From Verrucomicrobiota bacterium (GTDB lineage: Bacteria > Verrucomicrobiota > Verrucomicrobiia > Limisphaerales > UBA9464), in assembly GCA_016871615.1 (NCBI GenBank), contig VHCX01000018.1, forward strand, positions 1-58,051: DNA of 58,051 bases, written 5' to 3'. The notes beneath the pieces are model-generated. The model did not search any database. It was not told the origin of the DNA and was given only the letters and a program-made list of their open reading frames with translations. This document shows, one piece after another, positions 50,940 to 58,051 of the stretch. Position 1 is the stretch's first letter, and every line of letters begins with the position of its first letter. The position numbers and the translations under genes are program-made.

Positions 50940-52058
50940 ATGAAGACCCCCCTGACCCTGGCCGTGGCCTGCGCCGCCCTGGCCTCCGCCCCCGCCCTCC
51001 AGGCCCACGACACCGGCTCCGCCCCCCATGACCATGGTCCGTCGCCGGTGCCCGTGACCTTCCAGATCGAGAAGAAGGGGCCCGTGAAGGCGCCCGCCGC
51101 ACAGGACAAGTCGGCCGTGCCGCAGGTCAGCGGCCAGGGCTTCTGGAAGTTCGCCCCGGTCGCCTCGGCATTGCCCGTGCCGGCCGAGGCCCAGTCCTTC
51201 GTCAAGGGAGCCCACGGCACCCTGATCGTCGACAGCGAGCGCGACGTGGTCTACTGGGGCCTGGAGAAGGTCGGCTGGATCGGCTTCAGCGACCGGCTCA
51301 AGACCTCGTGGGTGGTCAAGGGCGACCCGTCCATCGCCTCGGGCAACCTGCATGGGGCCGACATCCTGCCGCGCAAGGGCCAGCTGCCGCTGGTCATCGC
51401 CGCCGACAACGTCGAGGGCGAGATCCTGCTCTCCGACACGACCTTCCGCACCGTCGAGAAGCTCAAGATCCCCGATGGCGGCCCGTACGCCGACAAGAAG
51501 GGCTGGGCCCCGACCGACGCGGCCTTCGCCAGCGACAAGACGCTCTGGATCACCGACGGCTACGGCCGCCACTGGTTCATGGACGCCGACGCCAAGCCCA
51601 TGAAGTACCGGGGCAACTTCTACGGCGGCAACAGCATGAGCCAGACGCCGCATGGCATCACCTTCGACCCCAAGCGCAACGAGCTGTACGTCTCGGCCCG
51701 GCCAGAGGCGCAGGTGCACGAGTGGTCGCCCAAGACCCGCAAGGCCTTGGCGGTCCACCAGTTGCCCAAGGGCAGCGCCGCCTGCGACACCGACCTCTGG
51801 GGCGACTACCTGCTGGTGCCCTGCCTCACCGGCCCCAACAACACCCCCGGCCCGATCTACATCCTCAACCTCAAGACCAAGGCCGTGGTCAGCACCATCA
51901 AGCCCAAGGAGGAACTCGGGTACGGTTACGCCCAGCACATGCACGACGCCTGCTGGTATGTCGTGGGCAAGGGCCGCAGCGCCAAGGTGTACATCCTCTT
52001 CACCGCGTGGAACCCGGGCGGGGTGGGAGCCATCGAACTGGTGAACCTCAAGGATTGA
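50940..52058 (+). CDS. Secreted beta-propeller protein of unknown function
   Basis: A protein of 372 residues. The signal peptide is TLAVACAALASAPALQA, followed by a His/Asp-rich stretch (HDTGSAPHDHGPSP) that could bind metal. The rest reads as a six- or seven-bladed propeller with strand pairs such as GTLIVDSERDVVYWGLEKVGWIGF, TDAAFASDKTLWITDGYGRHWF, HGITFDPKRNELYVSARPEAQVHEW and KVYILFTAWNPGG. I do not recognise a catalytic motif. ATG 50940. It is followed by a GC-rich hairpin and thyA. Confidence 0.75.
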   Translation: MKTPLTLAVACAALASAPALQAHDTGSAPHDHGPSPVPVTFQIEKKGPVKAPAAQDKSAVPQVSGQGFWKFAPVASALPVPAEAQSFVKGAHGTLIVDSERDVVYWGLEKVGWIGFSDRLKTSWVVKGDPSIASGNLHGADILPRKGQLPLVIAADNVEGEILLSDTTFRTVEKLKIPDGGPYADKKGWAPTDAAFASDKTLWITDGYGRHWFMDADAKPMKYRGNFYGGNSMSQTPHGITFDPKRNELYVSARPEAQVHEWSPKTRKALAVHQLPKGSAACDTDLWGDYLLVPCLTGPNNTPGPIYILNLKTKAVVSTIKPKEELGYGYAQHMHDACWYVVGKGRSAKVYILFTAWNPGGVGAIELVNLKD

Positions 52059-52066
52059 GGGCCGCC

Positions 52067-52098
52067 GGCGGTCCGTTCCCTGTCGGGGTCGGACCGCC
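52067..52098 (+). terminator. GC-rich hairpin between the beta-propeller gene and thyA
   Basis: GGCGGTCCG (52067-52075) pairs perfectly with CGGACCGCC (52090-52098) around a 14-base loop; the tail is pyrimidine-rich (TCCCTTCCCCC) without a T-run. It begins 8 bases after the stop and suggests that thyA is a separate unit, or a partial stop within one. Confidence 0.45.
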
Positions 52099-52124
52099 TC
52101 CCTTCCCCCGGGCCTTCCGCCGCG

Positions 52125-52919
52125 ATGCGCGCCTACCATGATCTGCTCCGGTTCGTCCTGGAGCAGGGGACCGTCAAGTCCGACCGCACCGGCACGGGCA
52201 CCCGTTCGATCTTCGGGGCCCAGGCGCGTTTCCGCCTGTCCGACGGGTTCCCGCTGGTCACCACCAAGAAGGTCCACTTCAAGAGCGTCGCCTACGAGCT
52301 GCTGTGGTTCCTCCGTGGCGACACCAACGTGCGCTGGCTGCAGCAGCACGGGGTGAGCATCTGGAACGAGTGGGCCGATGCCGAGGGCAACCTGGGCCGC
52401 GTCTATGGGGCGCAGTGGACCGACTGGCGCGGGGCCGACGGCCGGTCGATCCACCAGATTGACCAGGTGGTGTCGCAAATCCGCCGGAACCCGGACAGCC
52501 GCCGGCTCATCGTCAGCGCCTGGAATCCGTCGGAGGTCGACGCCATGGCGTTGCCGCCCTGCCACACGCTCTTCCAGTTCTACGTGGCCGAGGGGCGCCT
52601 GAGCTGCCAACTCTACCAGCGCAGCGCCGACCTCTTCCTGGGCGTGCCCTTCAACATCGCCAGCTATGCCCTGCTCACCCACATGGTGGCGCAGGTGACG
52701 GGGCTCCAACCGGGCGACTTCGTGCACACCTTCGGCGACCTCCACCTCTACTCGAACCATCTCGAGCAGGTCCGTGAGCAGTTGTCCCGGGAGCCGCGCC
52801 CGCTGCCGACCCTGACCTTGAATCCGGAGCGCCGCGAACTCCGTGACTTCGTCTACGAGGACATCGTCCTGTCGGGCTACGATCCGCATCCGGCCATCAA
52901 GGCGCCGGTGGCGGTGTGA
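52125..52919 (+). CDS. thyA: Thymidylate synthase
   Basis: A 264-residue protein, the same length as the E. coli enzyme, with the nucleophile at the same place (C146 in [12 protein letters not shown]). It makes dTMP from dUMP with methylene-tetrahydrofolate. Also seen are [13 protein letters not shown], the R-containing [23 protein letters not shown] block, and [15 protein letters not shown]. folA, its frequent partner, does not follow. ATG 52125. Confidence 0.97.
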   Translation: MRAYHDLLRFVLEQGTVKSDRTGTGTRSIFGAQARFRLSDGFPLVTTKKVHFKSVAYELLWFLRGDTNVRWLQQHGVSIWNEWADAEGNLGRVYGAQWTDWRGADGRSIHQIDQVVSQIRRNPDSRRLIVSAWNPSEVDAMALPPCHTLFQFYVAEGRLSCQLYQRSADLFLGVPFNIASYALLTHMVAQVTGLQPGDFVHTFGDLHLYSNHLEQVREQLSREPRPLPTLTLNPERRELRDFVYEDIVLSGYDPHPAIKAPVAV

Positions 52920-52920
52920 C

Positions 52921-52938
52921 GGGCCCGAGGTCGGGCCC
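52921..52938 (+). terminator. Hairpin directly after thyA
   Basis: GGGCCCGA and TCGGGCCC flank GG; in RNA this folds as GGGCCC-GAGGTC-GGGCCC. It begins one base after the TGA. There is no T-run, so its strength as a terminator is uncertain. Confidence 0.4.
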
Positions 52939-53010
52939 CGGGTCGGGCCGACCCCTGACATTCCCCCCCCCTCCGGCATTCTCAGGGAAGTCCCCGGTCG
53001 CGGTCGGTCC

Positions 53011-53034
53011 CGGCCCAAGACACCGGCCCAAGAC
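53011..53034. repeat. Tandem CGGCCCAAGAC, two copies
   Basis: Exact 11-base copies at 53011-53021 and 53024-53034 (13-base period), 34 bases upstream of the SDR start codon. It may be a binding site or chance slippage; nothing else is seen in the 148-base gap. Confidence 0.4.
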
Positions 53035-53067
53035 TCCCTTGCGGTTGCCTCGTTGCTGTCGCCACTC

Positions 53068-53865
53068 TTGAGCACATCCCATGAACTGGAACTCCAGGAC
53101 CGGGTGGTGCTCATCACCGGCGGCGCGGCGGGCATCGGCGAGGCCGCCGTGCGGGCCTTCGCTGCCGAGGGTGCCATCGTCTGGTTTGCCGACCGCAATG
53201 CCGAACGGGGCCGGGCCCTGGCCGCCGAGGTGCCCCGGTCGGTGTTCGCCGAGGGCGACCTGTCCGACCCGTTGTTCTGCGGCACCTTGATCGCGTCGAT
53301 CCTGCGCGAGGCCGGGCGGCTGGATGTGCTGGTCAACAACGCCGGCGTCAACGACGGGGTGCCCCTGAGCGGTTCCCCGACCGACTTCATGGCGTCGCTG
53401 CGGCGCAACCTGCTGCATGTCTTCGCCCTGGCCCATCATGCGCAGGAGGCCCTGTGCCAGTCTCGTGGCTGCATCCTCAACTTGAGCTCCAAGGTCGCCG
53501 AGACGGGGCAGGGTGGCACTTCCGGTTATGCGGCGGCCAAGGGGGCCGTGAACGCGCTCACCCGCGAATGGGCCGTGGCCCTGGCCCCCCACGGGGTGCG
53601 GGTCAACGCCGTGATTCCGGCCGAGTGCGACACCGAGCAGTACCAGAAGTGGTTCGCCTCGCAACCCGACCCGCAGGCGGCCCGCGGCACCATCGAGCGC
53701 ATGGTTCCCCTGGGGCGGCGACTGACCTCGCCAGCCGAGATCGCCGCGACGCTGGTCTTCCTCGCCTCGCCGCGTGCGGGGCACATCACCGGCCAGTGGA
53801 TCCACGTCGACGGGGGCTACACCCACCTCGACCGTGCCATGACCGGCGGCCACCCGGGATGGTGA
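53068..53865 (+). CDS. Short-chain dehydrogenase/reductase
   Basis: A protein of 265 residues from TTG 53068 (no ATG or GTG in frame before the fold). It has a Rossmann fold with TGGAAGIGEAAVRAFAAEG, the NNAG motif in DVLVNNAGVNDG, the S-Y-K triad in NLSSKVAETGQGGTSGYAAAKGAVNAL, and a standard end (GHITGQWIHVDGGYTHLDRA). The wording around the active site resembles L-fucose/L-rhamnose-type dehydrogenases, so a sugar substrate is likely but unproven. Its stop overlaps the start of the RluA-like gene by 7 bases. Confidence 0.88.
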   Translation: MSTSHELELQDRVVLITGGAAGIGEAAVRAFAAEGAIVWFADRNAERGRALAAEVPRSVFAEGDLSDPLFCGTLIASILREAGRLDVLVNNAGVNDGVPLSGSPTDFMASLRRNLLHVFALAHHAQEALCQSRGCILNLSSKVAETGQGGTSGYAAAKGAVNALTREWAVALAPHGVRVNAVIPAECDTEQYQKWFASQPDPQAARGTIERMVPLGRRLTSPAEIAATLVFLASPRAGHITGQWIHVDGGYTHLDRAMTGGHPGW

Positions 53866-54704
53866 GCCTCTTCGAGATCCTTCACGAGGACCCGGAGCTG
53901 TTGGTCCTGCGCAAGCCCGCCGGCCTGGTCTGCCACCCGACCAAGGGCGACGAATACTCCAGCCTCGTGAGCCGAGTGCGCATCCACCTGGGCTTCGAGC
54001 CGCACATGATCCACCGGCTCGACCGGGAGACCGGCGGGGTGATGGCCTTCGCCAAGACCGACGACGCGGCGGCCGAACTGCGCGCGCTCTGGGCGGCCGG
54101 GTTGGTGACCAAGGAATACCTTGCCTTGGTGCAGGGACGGATGCCCGCGGGGGAAGGGTTCCTTGATGCGCCCCTTGGGCCCGAGGCGACGAGCGCCGTG
54201 GCCATCAAGGACTGCGTCCGGCCCGATGGGGCGACGGCACGGACCCGCTGGCGCTGCGAGCGGTCCTTCCGTCGGGCGGGCGGCGCCTGGCACTCGCTGG
54301 TCCGGGTGTGGCTCGACACGGGGCGCAAGCACCAGATCCGCATCCATCTGGCCCATCTCGGCCACCCGATCGTCGGGGACAAGATCTATGGCGGCGACGA
54401 GCGCATCTACCTCGACTTCGTGTCGGGGCGCCTCTCCGGGGAGCAGCAGCGCTTCCTCGGGCTGCCCTTCCACGCCCTCCATGCCGAGCGGTTGTGGTTT
54501 CCGTGGCGCGGTGCCGAGCGGGGCTTCCACGCCCCGCCCGAGCCGTGGTTCCTGACCTACGCCGCCGGCGACGAGGTGCCGTGGTTCGAGGATCCCTTTG
54601 CGCCGCCCCCGGGATCGCGGCCCGGCCCGGCGCCCGGCCTCGGTGACCGCGGATCAGCGCGCCCGGTCCCGCTCGTCCCACGAGCCGATTCCCAGCAGGG
54701 GTAG
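53859..54704 (+). CDS. RluA family pseudouridine synthase
   Basis: A protein of 281 residues. It isomerises uridine to pseudouridine in rRNA or tRNA. The catalytic Asp is D55 in MIHRLDRETGG. LVLRKPAGLVCHPTKG, KEYLALVQG, LDTGRKHQIRIHLAHLGHPIVGDKIYGG and FHALHAERLWF follow in family order. No S4 domain is present. It starts at ATG 53859 inside the end of the SDR gene; GTG 53862 is an alternative. Its last 51 bases overlap the 3' end of the DUF5722 gene on the other strand, so its C-terminal tail (Pro/Gly/Arg-rich) may be a recent extension. Confidence 0.9.
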   Translation: MVSLFEILHEDPELLVLRKPAGLVCHPTKGDEYSSLVSRVRIHLGFEPHMIHRLDRETGGVMAFAKTDDAAAELRALWAAGLVTKEYLALVQGRMPAGEGFLDAPLGPEATSAVAIKDCVRPDGATARTRWRCERSFRRAGGAWHSLVRVWLDTGRKHQIRIHLAHLGHPIVGDKIYGGDERIYLDFVSGRLSGEQQRFLGLPFHALHAERLWFPWRGAERGFHAPPEPWFLTYAAGDEVPWFEDPFAPPPGSRPGPAPGLGDRGSARPVPLVPRADSQQG

Positions 54705-55997
54705 GGCGAAGGCGAAGGCCGCGTCGCGCCCCGGCGTGTCGGCCTGGCGGAACACCTCGTGGATGGGCTTGCGGCGGTCGGGCGTGGACACCGACCCGGG
54801 CGCGTGCGTCCAAAGGCCCAGGCGCAGGCCGCCCTCGTGGGCATGGTCCACATGGCGGTGCAGGATGAAGGCGTCGATGCCCGGCTCGGCCGCGACCTGA
54901 TGCCAGGCGTAGCAGTAGGCGGCCGCCTGGATGGCCTCGCCCTCGGGGCCGTCCGGCGTGTGGAAGCCCTGCTCGCTCAAGATCACCCGGCGGGTGCGTC
55001 CCCGGTGCTGCAGGGCCGGTTGGTCGAGGAATTCCCCCAGCGCCCGCAGGTTCCGGAAGGTGATGCGCGGGGTGGTCCTCCAGTCGGGGCGGGCGCTGGC
55101 ATCGCGCCAGGAGCGGGGATTGAAGAGGTCCTCCGGGTAGGGGTGGAAGGCCAGGTGCCAGTCGTAGTCGCCGTCGACTCCCGCCCGGGCCCGACGGGCA
55201 AACTCCTCCAGGAAGGGCCGGCCCGCAAAGACCTGACCCTCCTTGCCGCCGGGATAGGCGATGTTCCAGTGGTGCTCCAGCGACAGGAACACCCGGCCAT
55301 GACCGGAATGCCGCCGGACGGCCCGATGCGTCAGGCGCACGGTGCGCTCGTAGTCGGCCGCAAACGCCTCGACGGTCGACAGCCCGAGGTTGCTCCAGAA
55401 CCAGTGGGAGTTGACCTCGTTGCCGACGATCCAGTTCCAGACCCGCCCGTGGCGCCCGTCGGCGCGGCTCCAGCGCTCGGCCAGGAACGTGATCGAGGCC
55501 TCGTACCAGGCCCGTCCTTCCGGAGTCGCCGTGTTGAAGGCCGACAGGTGGTTCGGGCAATTCGTGCTGTAGCCGGGGTGCAGGAGGATCTTCCGCACCT
55601 CAGAATCGGCGCTTTCGTAGTTGAGCAGGATCAAGGACACGATAATGCCCCGCTCCGACAGGGCCCGGATCTGTCCATCCATGGCCCTGAGGTAGCCCTG
55701 CTGGAAGCGGTGCGTCCGGCCGCCGAATTCGAACCCTGGGTTGTTGGTGTCGCCCCTCGGGTCCACCAGTTGGGCGAGGTTGAAGTTGAGCGCCGCATGA
55801 CGGATGCCCAGGGCGATCGCGTCGTCCACCATCTGCACCTGCAGGCCCTTCTTGGAGTCGGCGGACGGGTAGGGCTCCGGGTTGGCCGCGCCGAGCGCTC
55901 CGGGTGCGGCGAGGGACGCCAGCCACAGGACGAGGAGGACCCATGGCCCGCCCCGGGACGCGAAGGCCCGGGAAACGGTCGGCCGATCGGGCTTCAT
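54654..55997 (-). CDS. DUF5722 secreted glycosidase-like protein
   Basis: A protein of 447 residues with a signal peptide (GGPWVLLVLWLASLAAPGALGA). The mature part looks like a TIM-barrel glycoside hydrolase: IRHAALNFNLAQLVDP, RVWNWIVGNEVNSHWFW with a likely acid Glu in GNEVN, GDYDWHLAFHPYPEDLFNP, and RVILSEQGFHTPDG with a likely nucleophile Glu. This is the plan of clan GH-A enzymes, and DUF5722 is common in Verrucomicrobia and Bacteroidetes. The substrate is unknown. ATG 55995-55997 overlaps the argA stop by 4 bases, an unexpected coupling. Confidence 0.82.
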   Translation of the reverse strand: MKPDRPTVSRAFASRGGPWVLLVLWLASLAAPGALGAANPEPYPSADSKKGLQVQMVDDAIALGIRHAALNFNLAQLVDPRGDTNNPGFEFGGRTHRFQQGYLRAMDGQIRALSERGIIVSLILLNYESADSEVRKILLHPGYSTNCPNHLSAFNTATPEGRAWYEASITFLAERWSRADGRHGRVWNWIVGNEVNSHWFWSNLGLSTVEAFAADYERTVRLTHRAVRRHSGHGRVFLSLEHHWNIAYPGGKEGQVFAGRPFLEEFARRARAGVDGDYDWHLAFHPYPEDLFNPRSWRDASARPDWRTTPRITFRNLRALGEFLDQPALQHRGRTRRVILSEQGFHTPDGPEGEAIQAAAYCYAWHQVAAEPGIDAFILHRHVDHAHEGGLRLGLWTHAPGSVSTPDRRKPIHEVFRQADTPGRDAAFAFALPLLGIGSWDERDRAR

Positions 55998-57283
55998 GGG
56001 GTGGGTTTCAGCCGCTTGATGAGCACCTTCGACTTGCGGCCGCTGGCCTCGTAGCGCTCGCGCCGGGCCGGCGGCAGATCCTCCGGCGTGCCTTCCACGA
56101 AGCCGCCCTTCGAGATGAAGTAGGTGAAGGCCTGCGTGCTGAGGGTGATCAGGGCCGACAGCCCCTGCTCCCGGGCCCGGGCCTCCACGAACTGGATGAG
56201 CTTCGAGCCGATGCCGAGGTTCTCGTGGCTCGGGGCGACGTACAGGAAGGCCAGTTCCCCCTGGTTCTGTTCCGGATAGGTGTGCAGTGCCACGCAGGCC
56301 ACCGGGTTCCGGTCGATCTCGTAGAGGTAATAGTCGCCCACCTGCTTCTCGATCGCGGTCCGGGTGCGCTTGACCAGTTCCTCCGAGGCCACCGAGTTCT
56401 TGGTGAGGTTGAGCAGCGCCCGGATGTCCTTCTTCAGCACCCGCCGGATTTGGGTGTACTCGTTGGCGTAGACCAGCGTGCCGATGCCCTCATTGCTGAA
56501 GACCTCCGCCAGCAGGCCCTCGTCGACCTCGCCGTTGATGATGTGCACGCGTGGCACGCCGGCCTCGCAGGCCGCCACGGCCTGGCGCGCCTTGGAGATC
56601 AGGTTGACCGGCCAGTCCGCGGGCACCGGGTTGAGCAGTTGCTTGAGCTCGCCGACCAGGGTCTGCCGCACCAGCGCCCCGCCCCGGGTCAGGCCATCGA
56701 CGGTGGTCAGGAAGATGAGCTTGGTGGCCTTGAGTTGGTCGGCCAGCGCGAAGGCGATGGTGTCGGAGTTGACCCGGTAGGTCTTGCCGTCGCCATCGAA
56801 CCCCAGCGGCGGGACCACCGGCACGATGCCCTGGGCCAGCAGCGCCTGGAGCATCTCCACGTCGATGCGCTCGACCTTGCCGGTGAACTGGTGGTCCACG
56901 CCCCCGACGATGCCCAGCGGGTGGGCGATCACGGCATTGGTGGAGACGGCCCGCAGGTCGTTGGCCGAGAGGCCCTCGAGGATCTCGTGGGTGAGCCGGT
57001 TGGCGGCGTTGAGCGACAGTTGCAGGGTCTCGGCGTCGGTGATGCCCGTGCCGTCGAGGTTCGAGGCGCTCACGCCCCGTTCCACCGCCAGCGCGGCGAT
57101 CTGCTTGGCCGCCCCGTGGACCAGGAGGATGCGGATGTTCAGCGAGCGCAGGACCGCGATGTCGAGCAGCAGGTTGGGGAAGTTGTCGTCAGTGACGATG
57201 GATCCGTCGATGGCCAGGACGAAGACCTTTTCCCGGAAGCGGGGAATGTAGCGGAGGATGCCCCGCAGATCGGTGGGTTTCAC
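55994..57283 (-). CDS. argA: Amino-acid N-acetyltransferase (N-acetylglutamate synthase)
   Basis: A protein of 429 residues with the ArgA layout: an amino-acid-kinase domain (about 15-280: FVLAIDGSIVTDDNFPNLLLDIAVLRSLNIRILLVHGAAKQI, VSTNAVIAHPLGIVGGVDHQFTGKV, ADQLKATKLIFLTTVDGL) and a GNAT acetyltransferase domain (about 290-429: DYYLYEIDRNPVACVALHTYP, FLYVAPSHENLGIGSKLIQFVEARAREQG). It catalyses the first step of arginine synthesis and is usually feedback-inhibited by arginine through the kinase domain. GTG 57281-57283 starts where homologues begin. It is divergent from the GbsR/MarR regulator. Confidence 0.93.
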   Translation of the reverse strand: MKPTDLRGILRYIPRFREKVFVLAIDGSIVTDDNFPNLLLDIAVLRSLNIRILLVHGAAKQIAALAVERGVSASNLDGTGITDAETLQLSLNAANRLTHEILEGLSANDLRAVSTNAVIAHPLGIVGGVDHQFTGKVERIDVEMLQALLAQGIVPVVPPLGFDGDGKTYRVNSDTIAFALADQLKATKLIFLTTVDGLTRGGALVRQTLVGELKQLLNPVPADWPVNLISKARQAVAACEAGVPRVHIINGEVDEGLLAEVFSNEGIGTLVYANEYTQIRRVLKKDIRALLNLTKNSVASEELVKRTRTAIEKQVGDYYLYEIDRNPVACVALHTYPEQNQGELAFLYVAPSHENLGIGSKLIQFVEARAREQGLSALITLSTQAFTYFISKGGFVEGTPEDLPPARRERYEASGRKSKVLIKRLKPTP

Positions 57284-57365
57284 GTCGGAGTGTCTCTCTC
57301 TGGAATCGGCGCGCCGCCGGCCGTCAAAGAACAGGCAGGATGGCCGGCGCTGCAATGAAGAAATC

Positions 57366-58016
57366 ATGGCCCGCCAGGGGCGGCGCGACGCCCCGGTGCC
57401 CGTCCCCGTCGTCGACCGGGCGTCCACGGACTTGACTTTGGAAGAGTCTGATATTTCAGTAGTAACAGAAATGAAGGCGCTGCACCAGCTCTCCAATGCC
57501 GAACGGCGCTTCATCCTCCACTGGGGCGAGATGGGCACCAAGTGGGGCATCAACCGCACGGTCGCCCAGGTCCACGCCCTGCTTTACCTGGCCCCGGGTC
57601 CGCTCAACGCCGAGCAGATCCAGGAGGTGCTGGAGGTGGCCCGGTCCAACGTCAGCACCAGCCTCAAGGAGCTGCAGGGCTGGGGCATCGTGAGGCTGGT
57701 GCACCTGTCTGGCGACCGGCGCGACCATTTCGAGAGCCTCAAGGACGTCTGGGAGATGTTCCGCATCGTGCTCGACGAGCGCAAACGCCGTGAGTTCGAC
57801 CCCACGATGGCGGTCCTGCGCGAGTGCATCGCCGAGGCCGAGAAGGATGCGGCCACGGGCAACTACAGCGAAGACCGCCTCCGGGAGATGCACAACTTCC
57901 TGGCGACCACCGCCGGGTGGTACGCCACGTTCCGGGGATGGCCGACCTCGGTGCTCAAGCGCTTCTTCAGCATGGGCGACAAGGCCCGCAAGCTCCTCGG
58001 ACTCACCTCGGATTGA
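57366..58016 (+). CDS. GbsR/MarR family transcriptional regulator
   Basis: A protein of 216 residues. After a short flexible N-terminus comes a winged helix of the GbsR type: RRFILHWGEMGTKWGINRTVAQVHALLYLAPGPLNAEQIQEVLEVARSNVSTSLKELQGWGIVRLVHLSGDRRDHFESLKDVWEM. A helical C-terminal domain follows (EDRLREMHNFLATTAGWYATFRGWP). GbsR proteins sense osmoprotectants or membrane state in some bacteria; the target here is unknown. It is divergent from argA with an 82-base gap. ATG 57366. Confidence 0.9.
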   Translation: MARQGRRDAPVPVPVVDRASTDLTLEESDISVVTEMKALHQLSNAERRFILHWGEMGTKWGINRTVAQVHALLYLAPGPLNAEQIQEVLEVARSNVSTSLKELQGWGIVRLVHLSGDRRDHFESLKDVWEMFRIVLDERKRREFDPTMAVLRECIAEAEKDAATGNYSEDRLREMHNFLATTAGWYATFRGWPTSVLKRFFSMGDKARKLLGLTSD

Positions 58017-58022
58017 GGGATT

Positions 58023-58051
58023 CCCCCCCCCCCCCCCCCCCCCCCCCCCCC
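58023..58051. repeat. Homopolymer of 29 C at the window end
   Basis: A pure C run from 58023 to the last base, 6 bases after the GbsR stop. It is longer than any other run in the window and sits at the end of the given sequence. It is most likely a sequencing or assembly end artefact (G/C homopolymer from two-colour chemistry) rather than biology. Confidence 0.8.

Overview
The window is a GC-rich chromosomal segment with about fifty genes on both strands, mostly in short, tightly packed operons. The gene content points to the PVC group, most likely Verrucomicrobiota (Pedosphaera/Limisphaerales-like). The evidence is: DUF1501 proteins and PSCyt1/DUF1549/DUF1553 proteins, a giant PVC-type CxxCH dehydrogenase-like protein, a type II pseudopilin with an H-X9-DG motif, a PEP-CTERM protein, an LpxC-FabZ fusion with LpxA (so a Gram-negative lipid A maker), and long Bat-operon proteins. 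This assignment is inferred from families, not from a marker-gene tree. No rRNA, tRNA, CRISPR array or intact transposase was found.

Layout. 1-5.6 kb: tail of a PQQ-like beta-propeller, a translationally adjacent DUF1553/DUF1501 pair, and a pseudopilin. 5.8-10.8 kb: gamma-glutamyltransferase running convergently into a PxpA-like 5-oxoprolinase subunit, a secreted DUF1080-like protein, a coiled-coil protein and a TPR protein that looks shortened at its 5' end. 11.0-12.0 kb: an HDOD gene broken by one in-frame TAG. 12.0-17.1 kb: a five-gene Bat operon (DUF58, DUF4381-like, BatA, BatB, TPR) with 4-bp overlaps. 17.2-21.4 kb: the large CxxCH protein and a PEP-CTERM protein. 21.6-25.3 kb: holA with a bifunctional-nuclease gene, an EboB-like TatD hydrolase facing a PhnZ-like HD oxygenase, and a PEP-CTERM C-terminal remnant. 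25.3-35.2 kb: a second DUF1501 protein, ispF, a C26 amidotransferase, an exported methyltransferase, kdsD, a LysR regulator divergent from a cytochrome-c/LRR fusion, an MFS transporter, a DUF971 protein and a secreted protein.

35.3-38.4 kb: lpxC-fabZ and lpxA, facing ispH. 38.5-39.5 kb: membrane protein plus winged-helix regulator. 39.7-46.0 kb: nusA-infB-rbfA-nrnA-truB, preceded by a leader that can fold as a four-segment transcription attenuator. 46.1-50.8 kb: a compact cassette of an SGNH-hydrolase/TPR membrane protein, a 50-residue DUF5989-like peptide, a NodU/CmcH-type carbamoyltransferase and an SxtJ-like membrane protein. 50.9-58.0 kb: secreted beta-propeller, thyA, an SDR overlapping an RluA-type pseudouridine synthase, a DUF5722 glycosidase-like protein coupled to argA, and a GbsR/MarR regulator. 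The last 29 bases are a pure C run that looks like a sequencing or assembly artefact.

The observations most worth following are the nusA attenuator, the carbamoyltransferase cassette, and the damaged HDOD/TPR locus with an 11-bp inverted repeat between its two genes.
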